A stretch of DNA of 44,500 bases. It comes from Nocardia niwae NBRC 108934 = DSM 45340. Lineage in GTDB: Bacteria; Actinomycetota; Actinomycetes; Mycobacteriales; Mycobacteriaceae. Shown in pieces: positions 40,942-44,500 of this stretch. Below the pieces are notes generated by a model that was not told where the DNA came from, searched no databases, and saw nothing but the letters and a program-made list of their open reading frames with translations. Where the stretch lies: the NCBI RefSeq assembly GCF_001613465.1, contig NZ_BDCK01000055.1, positions 1 to 44,500 of the forward strand, read 5' to 3'. The number at the start of each line of letters is the position of its first letter. Position 1 is the first letter of the stretch. The translations under genes were made by a program, and so were the position numbers.

Positions 40942-42054
40942 CTACGGCAACCCGTTCTCCCGGAAGATCGACGCACCTTTGTACCGCAGCGTCTTGACCT
41001 GCCAGACCCAGGTCGCTTGCACGCACGCGATCAGATCGGCGAGATGGGTCGAGACCGTGGCCGCCAGGCCGGCGTCCTCCGCGGCCAGGCGGTCACATCG
41101 CTCGGCGGCCATCGCGCCCACCTCCCGGAATTCGGCCAGCCGCGCGCGCACGATCTCGGTGGCGCCTTGCACGGCGTCCTCCAGCGACCATCCAGGGTGG
41201 TTCAGCAGTACCGCCGGGATCAAGTTGAAGTCCGCGAGATCGACGATGCATTCCTTCTCGAAGGAGAACACGTCGTTCATCAGCGCGCCGATCTCCACGG
41301 TCAGCACCCGCAGGCGATGGAGATCGCCGGCCAGCCCGGTGTGCCCGATCCGGTGCCACGGCAGGTAGTCGTCCCGGCCGAACTCGCACAGCGCGATCGC
41401 CGGGTACATTCCCGACACCTGGGACCGCAGATCGATGTACTCCTCGACGCTGAGCAACCCGCCGCGCGCTCGGGCGTTCTGGTCCTGGATCGCGGGCCGC
41501 AGGTGATCGATGGTCGATTCGACGAACCCGTCGAGCCAGTCCGGGTCCGCGAGGGCGGACAGCATCGTGAGAAACGCCGTGGTCGAGGTCTCCAACGGGG
41601 TGGCGTCCTCCGGCGCGGAGCGTGTGCGCAGCAGCACGCACAGCCGGTCGATCGCCACGCGCGCCTGTCGCTGTTCGTCGTCGTCCAGGTGGCCGAACTT
41701 CTCCCGGCCGACGGTGTCGTTGAGCCAGAACAGGATCGCGTTGTACAGGCCGATGATCGTCATCCGTTCAGCGCTGACGGCGCCGGGGTGCAGGTAGGGC
41801 GTCATGCTGTTGTAATGCGGGCCCGCGGGCTCGAGCCAGATGCCGTGCTCGCGGCAGAAGCGCTCCACCTCCGCGCACGCTCGGTCGCCGAACCGGTTGG
41901 GCCGGAAGTCGCGGCAGTAATCGACGATGTCCCAGTCGGGCGTACCGAACATCGTGCGCAACGACCACTGCCGCCCGGTGCGCAGCAACGCCTCGTGTTG
42001 CCCGCGCATGGTGACGATTTCCCGCTCGAGTGCCGATGTGTACTCACTGACCAC
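40942..42054 (-). CDS. Class I terpene synthase with atypical Asp-rich motif
   Basis: 370 residues from the GTG at 42054, after GGGAGGAAG. The bacterial class I terpene cyclase fold is supported by the NSE triad NDVFSFEKE (Asn260, Ser264, Glu268), a sensor Arg210 in DLRSQVSGMYP about 50 residues before it, and an Arg-Tyr pair (TLRYKG) near the C-terminus. The first metal motif, usually DDxxD/E, reads NDTVGRE (112-118): Asn in place of the first Asp. It probably ionises a prenyl diphosphate (farnesyl or geranylgeranyl) to a cyclic hydrocarbon; the product cannot be predicted. No prenyltransferase or P450 sits beside it. Confidence 0.88.
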   Translation of the reverse strand: MVSEYTSALEREIVTMRGQHEALLRTGRQWSLRTMFGTPDWDIVDYCRDFRPNRFGDRACAEVERFCREHGIWLEPAGPHYNSMTPYLHPGAVSAERMTIIGLYNAILFWLNDTVGREKFGHLDDDEQRQARVAIDRLCVLLRTRSAPEDATPLETSTTAFLTMLSALADPDWLDGFVESTIDHLRPAIQDQNARARGGLLSVEEYIDLRSQVSGMYPAIALCEFGRDDYLPWHRIGHTGLAGDLHRLRVLTVEIGALMNDVFSFEKECIVDLADFNLIPAVLLNHPGWSLEDAVQGATEIVRARLAEFREVGAMAAERCDRLAAEDAGLAATVSTHLADLIACVQATWVWQVKTLRYKGASIFRENGLP

Positions 42055-42364
42055 AACGACTTCCTCCCACTATGGTGACTTCTGATGAATTGTCTCCGAC
42101 TTATCGGTAGTGGGATCGATCGAAGGGCGAAGATCACGCAACACTCGCGCCCTCGATGACGTTGCCGCACTGATCATTTGACGGCGACACAGTGGCAAAC
42201 GGCGAGTTCGCGGCCCCCGGCGGGCGCCGCGACGCGAGTCGCCGTGGCGCATGCAGGCAAGCGACCGATTCCGGACGCGGCAGGGAAATACGGCGCCGCT
42301 GTCGCCGGATGCCCGCCCTCCTCCCACCGGGGAATCTATCGGGGGCCGGTCTCCGGCGCCGCGC
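42055..42364. other. Intergenic leader of the terpene synthase gene
   Basis: 310 bp with no credible gene. The part nearest the terpene synthase holds its promoter and a structured leader (42065-42115). The rest, toward the PAS-ANTAR stop, shows nothing I can name. Confidence 0.6.
42065..42115 (-). promoter_or_regulatory. Potential RNA hairpin next to the terpene synthase ribosome site
   Basis: On the minus-strand RNA, UCCCACUA (from 42115-42108) can pair with UAGUGGGA (from 42072-42065), and the second arm runs directly into the GGAGGAAG ribosome site. A nested CCGA/UCGG helix (42096-42107) is present. It may limit translation. Confidence 0.5.
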
Positions 42365-43042
42365 TCACTTCGATGCCAGCAGGTCGTGCATGGTCAACAG
42401 CAGATGATCGAAGCGGGCCCGTTGCGCGGCCGGGCCGCCGCCCATGGCGGGAACCTCACCGGCCAGTTGTCGCGCCAGCGTCCGCAACTTGATGTTGGTT
42501 TCCTGGGAGCGCCACTGCAACACCCGGAACGCCTGTTCGGCGTTGATGCCGTAGACGACCATGAGCACGCCCTTGGCCTGCTCGATCACCGCCCGTGACT
42601 CGACCAGTTCGGGCAGGGTGTCGTCGAGAATCTCCTGCCGATTCTCCTCGAGGATGTCGGAGACGTCGATGAAATAGCCCGCCGTGCCGATCACCCGCCC
42701 CCCTTCGTCGCGCATGCGATCGGCGACGACGATGACGTGACGGGTGCGCCCGGCGGTATCGATGACGCGGTGGCGCCCGCAGAACGGCTCACCGCGGCGC
42801 ACGGCGGCGATCGACTGGGCGGCCGGCTCGCGGTCGTCTGGATGTTTGTGCGCCAGCAGCAACTCCGTGCTGGGTAGCGCGCTCCCCGCGGCGTAGCCGT
42901 ATATGGCCGCCGCTTCGTCCGACCATTCCCATCGCTGATCCTCGAACCAGAAGCGGAAGGTACCCACGCTCTGCGGCGTGCCCGCGATGACACTCTCTAT
43001 CGCGGAGGCGCTTCTCAGCGCGAGGTGATCCATCCTCGTCAC
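42365..43042 (-). CDS. PAS-ANTAR RNA-binding antitermination regulator
   Basis: 225 residues from the GTG at 43042, chosen because a near-perfect -10 box (GATAAT) lies six bases upstream; an ATG at 43057 or 43033 is possible. The N-terminal PAS domain (GTFRFWFEDQRWEWSDEAAAIYGY, then HPDDREPAAQSIAAVRRG and VIGTAGYFIDVSD) senses an unknown signal. The C-terminal ANTAR domain (LVESRAVIEQAKGVLMVVYG, then AFRVLQWRSQETNIKLRTLA) binds two-hairpin RNA targets to prevent termination. Mycobacterial relatives (Rv1626, or the PAS/GAF-ANTAR proteins) control lipid and redox genes. No receiver domain, so it is not a classic response regulator. Targets are not visible locally. Confidence 0.9.
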   Translation of the reverse strand: MTRMDHLALRSASAIESVIAGTPQSVGTFRFWFEDQRWEWSDEAAAIYGYAAGSALPSTELLLAHKHPDDREPAAQSIAAVRRGEPFCGRHRVIDTAGRTRHVIVVADRMRDEGGRVIGTAGYFIDVSDILEENRQEILDDTLPELVESRAVIEQAKGVLMVVYGINAEQAFRVLQWRSQETNIKLRTLARQLAGEVPAMGGGPAAQRARFDHLLLTMHDLLASK

Positions 43043-43634
43043 GCGGCCATTATCCATCGGCGCTCGCGGCCCACGGCCGGGAACACGAGATGAAATCAAA
43101 TTGTGGCAAACTCTCCGCATCCTCCAAAATATGCGCTTAACCTGGAAGGATTGATTATGTTGGATAGGTTTGAATTTTATAGCAATTGATCTGCAATACG
43201 GGCTGTGCGGCCGTCGGCACGCCGGTCCGCGAGACCGGTGACCTGACCGTAGCCGCGAGTGCGCCGAGCGCCATCGCCCCGCACGGCCACGCCCACACCT
43301 CGAGCCGCCACGCGCGTGATCGGAGAGCGCGGGCGCGCTTCGGCATCCTGCGGTCGCATTCCGGCAGCGCGGCGTTCCGCCCGTTCGCGTAACGAGGCCG
43401 AGCAGGTCGGGAGTATGCGCACACCGAGTCGATCGAGCAGTCGGTCGGGTTTGCCCCGCAGAGTCGGCCACCGAACGCAGAGTCCCACGAAAACACCGAC
43501 CATAACGTGCATCACGGGAGGTAGTCTCTGTTGCTGTGCCCACACTCGGCACAGATCCGCTGCACGCAGGCCGCATTCGAGGGCGAACGTGATAACGCGT
43601 TCCAGCAAGTGCGCAGACCGAAGGGGTTGTACTG
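43043..43634. other. Divergent regulatory region with an AT-rich core
   Basis: About 590 bp between the PAS-ANTAR and XRE genes. Bases 43085-43200 are strikingly AT-rich for this genome. A minus-strand frame 43177-43608 (TTG start, 143 residues) is open but unlike any family I know, and I do not call it. Confidence 0.6.
43049..43054 (-). promoter_or_regulatory. Predicted -10 box of the leaderless PAS-ANTAR gene
   Basis: GATAAT on the minus strand, six bases before the GTG at 43042, differing from TATAAT at one base. Confidence 0.5.
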
Positions 43635-44500
43635 ATGGCAGGCAAGCGCACCGTCCTGACCGTCCGGTTGCGGCGGCTTGCGGCGATGCTGCACGAGATG
43701 CGCGAAAACGCCCAGCTCAGCAAGGAAGAGGTGAGCGCGAAGACCGGGATCAACGTCACCACGCTGTACCGGATCGAGACCGCGCAGGCGCGGCCGCAGC
43801 GTCGCACCCTCATGGCGATGCTCGATCTCTACCGCATCGGTGACGAACAGCGCGAAGACGCCTTGGAGTTGCTGTCCGACGCGCTGAAGCCGGGCATGTC
43901 GCGCGCGTACGAGGGCAGCGTGTCGGAGGTCTACGCCGCCTACATCAACTTCGAGTCCGAGGCGTTGTCCGCCCGGCACTACCAGACCTCCTTCATCCCA
44001 GGGCTTCTGCAGACCTACGAATACGCCACCGCCGTGATCGACACCTCGATGCCGAAACTCGAGGCGTCGGTCATGGAGAGCAGGGCGAGGGCCAGGATGG
44101 ACCGCGCGGTCAACCTGACCAAGGAGGAGCCGCTCGAGCTGTGGGTGGTCTTGGACGAGGCCGCGATTCGGCGCACCGTGGGCGGCCCCGCGGTGATGCG
44201 GGGCCAGCTCGACCGGCTGCTGCAGGAGATCAAGCGAAAGAACGTGATCCTGCAGATCCTGCCGTTCGACGCGGGCGCGCACCCCGGCATGGCGGGCTCG
44301 TTCACCTTGCTGGACTTCCCCGATCCCGCCGACCCCGAGCTGGTCTATGTGGAGGGTCTGGCCGGTGACGAACTGATCGAGGGCCACACCGAGATCCGCC
44401 GTTTCGGCGTCATCTTCGATCAGCTGCGCGCCATGGCGCTGAGCCCGCGCGACTCGGCGGCCATGATCGTCGAGGCCGCGCGCCGGATGGATCGGGAGGA
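43635..44500 (+). CDS. XRE-type regulator with DUF5753 domain (cut by window edge)
   Basis: 288 residues are visible from the ATG at 43635 (AAGGGG upstream), with no stop before the edge. The N-terminal helix-turn-helix (about 10-60: RRLAAMLHEMRENAQLSKEEVSAKTGINVTTLYRIETAQARP) binds DNA. The DUF5753 domain follows with YINFESEALSARHYQTSFIPGLLQTYEYATAVI and VILQILPFDAGAHPGMAGSF. Such proteins are numerous in Nocardia and Streptomyces and usually pair with a small DUF397 protein, or with an anti-sigma-like kinase, as in the WhiJ or AbaA developmental clusters. The partner would lie beyond the right edge. The length here is near complete. Confidence 0.92.
   Translation, partial: MAGKRTVLTVRLRRLAAMLHEMRENAQLSKEEVSAKTGINVTTLYRIETAQARPQRRTLMAMLDLYRIGDEQREDALELLSDALKPGMSRAYEGSVSEVYAAYINFESEALSARHYQTSFIPGLLQTYEYATAVIDTSMPKLEASVMESRARARMDRAVNLTKEEPLELWVVLDEAAIRRTVGGPAVMRGQLDRLLQEIKRKNVILQILPFDAGAHPGMAGSFTLLDFPDPADPELVYVEGLAGDELIEGHTEIRRFGVIFDQLRAMALSPRDSAAMIVEAARRMDRE

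Noticed and set aside
43177..43608. 143-residue minus-strand frame in the AT-rich region
   Set aside because: Only a TTG start, no ribosome site, mixed codon use and no recognised motif.

Overview
The window is about 44.5 kb of high-GC actinobacterial chromosome. It is most likely Nocardia or a close mycolate relative such as Rhodococcus. Evidence: G/C-rich third codon positions throughout; many GTG starts preceded by a lone -10 box (leaderless mRNAs); DUF4254 and XRE-DUF5753 genes; and a gene order that, from memory, matches the Mycobacterium tuberculosis infB-ylxR-nusA-rimP / Rv2843-Rv2844 / proS / efpA / cysG / cobB / cobO / Rv2850c / Rv2851c / mqo / Rv2854 / mapB block. I see no tRNA, rRNA, CRISPR array, insertion sequence or prophage.

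Layout. 1-3158 (minus): translation/transcription operon rimP-nusA-ylxR-infB; infB runs off the left edge. 3320-4323 (plus): exported Tat lipoprotein overlapping a ferritin-like DUF4439 protein. 4421-8113 (minus): large acyl-CoA dehydrogenase and proS. 8172-11376 (plus): yaaA, mmsA and a PNPOx-like enzyme. 11411-14373 (minus): EfpA-type efflux pump and CysG-type uroporphyrinogen-III methyltransferase. 14616-20388: accessory insert with a cytosine-deaminase-like enzyme, two tandem DoxX-family membrane proteins, and a phosphotransferase/unknown-protein pair preceded by a perfect KstR-type site. 20470-25207 (minus): cobalamin genes cobE, cobB, cobO and a fused ChlI/ChlD-type chelatase ATPase. 25343-27332 (minus): GNAT acetyltransferase and malate:quinone oxidoreductase. 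27632-33369: an alpha/beta hydrolase, a degenerate hydrolase-fold protein, a VapBC-type toxin-antitoxin pair, cobQ, mapB and a DUF4126 membrane protein. 33586-35841 (minus): DUF4254, DUF1304 and an amidohydrolase. 36094-44500: a signalling-rich stretch with a PknK-type kinase fused to a MalT-like ATPase, a PAS-GGDEF cyclase, an orphan class I terpene synthase, a PAS-ANTAR RNA-binding regulator, and an XRE-DUF5753 regulator that runs off the right edge.

How the genes work together. The cob genes serve corrin synthesis: C-methylation at uroporphyrinogen III, a,c-amidation, adenosylation, cobyric acid amidation, and probably ATP-driven metal insertion. The vitamin they make would support B12-dependent propionate metabolism. 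The acyl-CoA dehydrogenase, MmsA and the KstR-marked pair point to fatty acid, valine and perhaps sterol breakdown.

The least explained parts are: the terpene synthase, which has an Asn-Asp version of the metal motif, a structured 5' leader that can pair next to its ribosome site, and four signalling genes around it; the tandem DoxX pair with a near-identical C-terminal tail; and several inverted repeats placed exactly over predicted -10 boxes.
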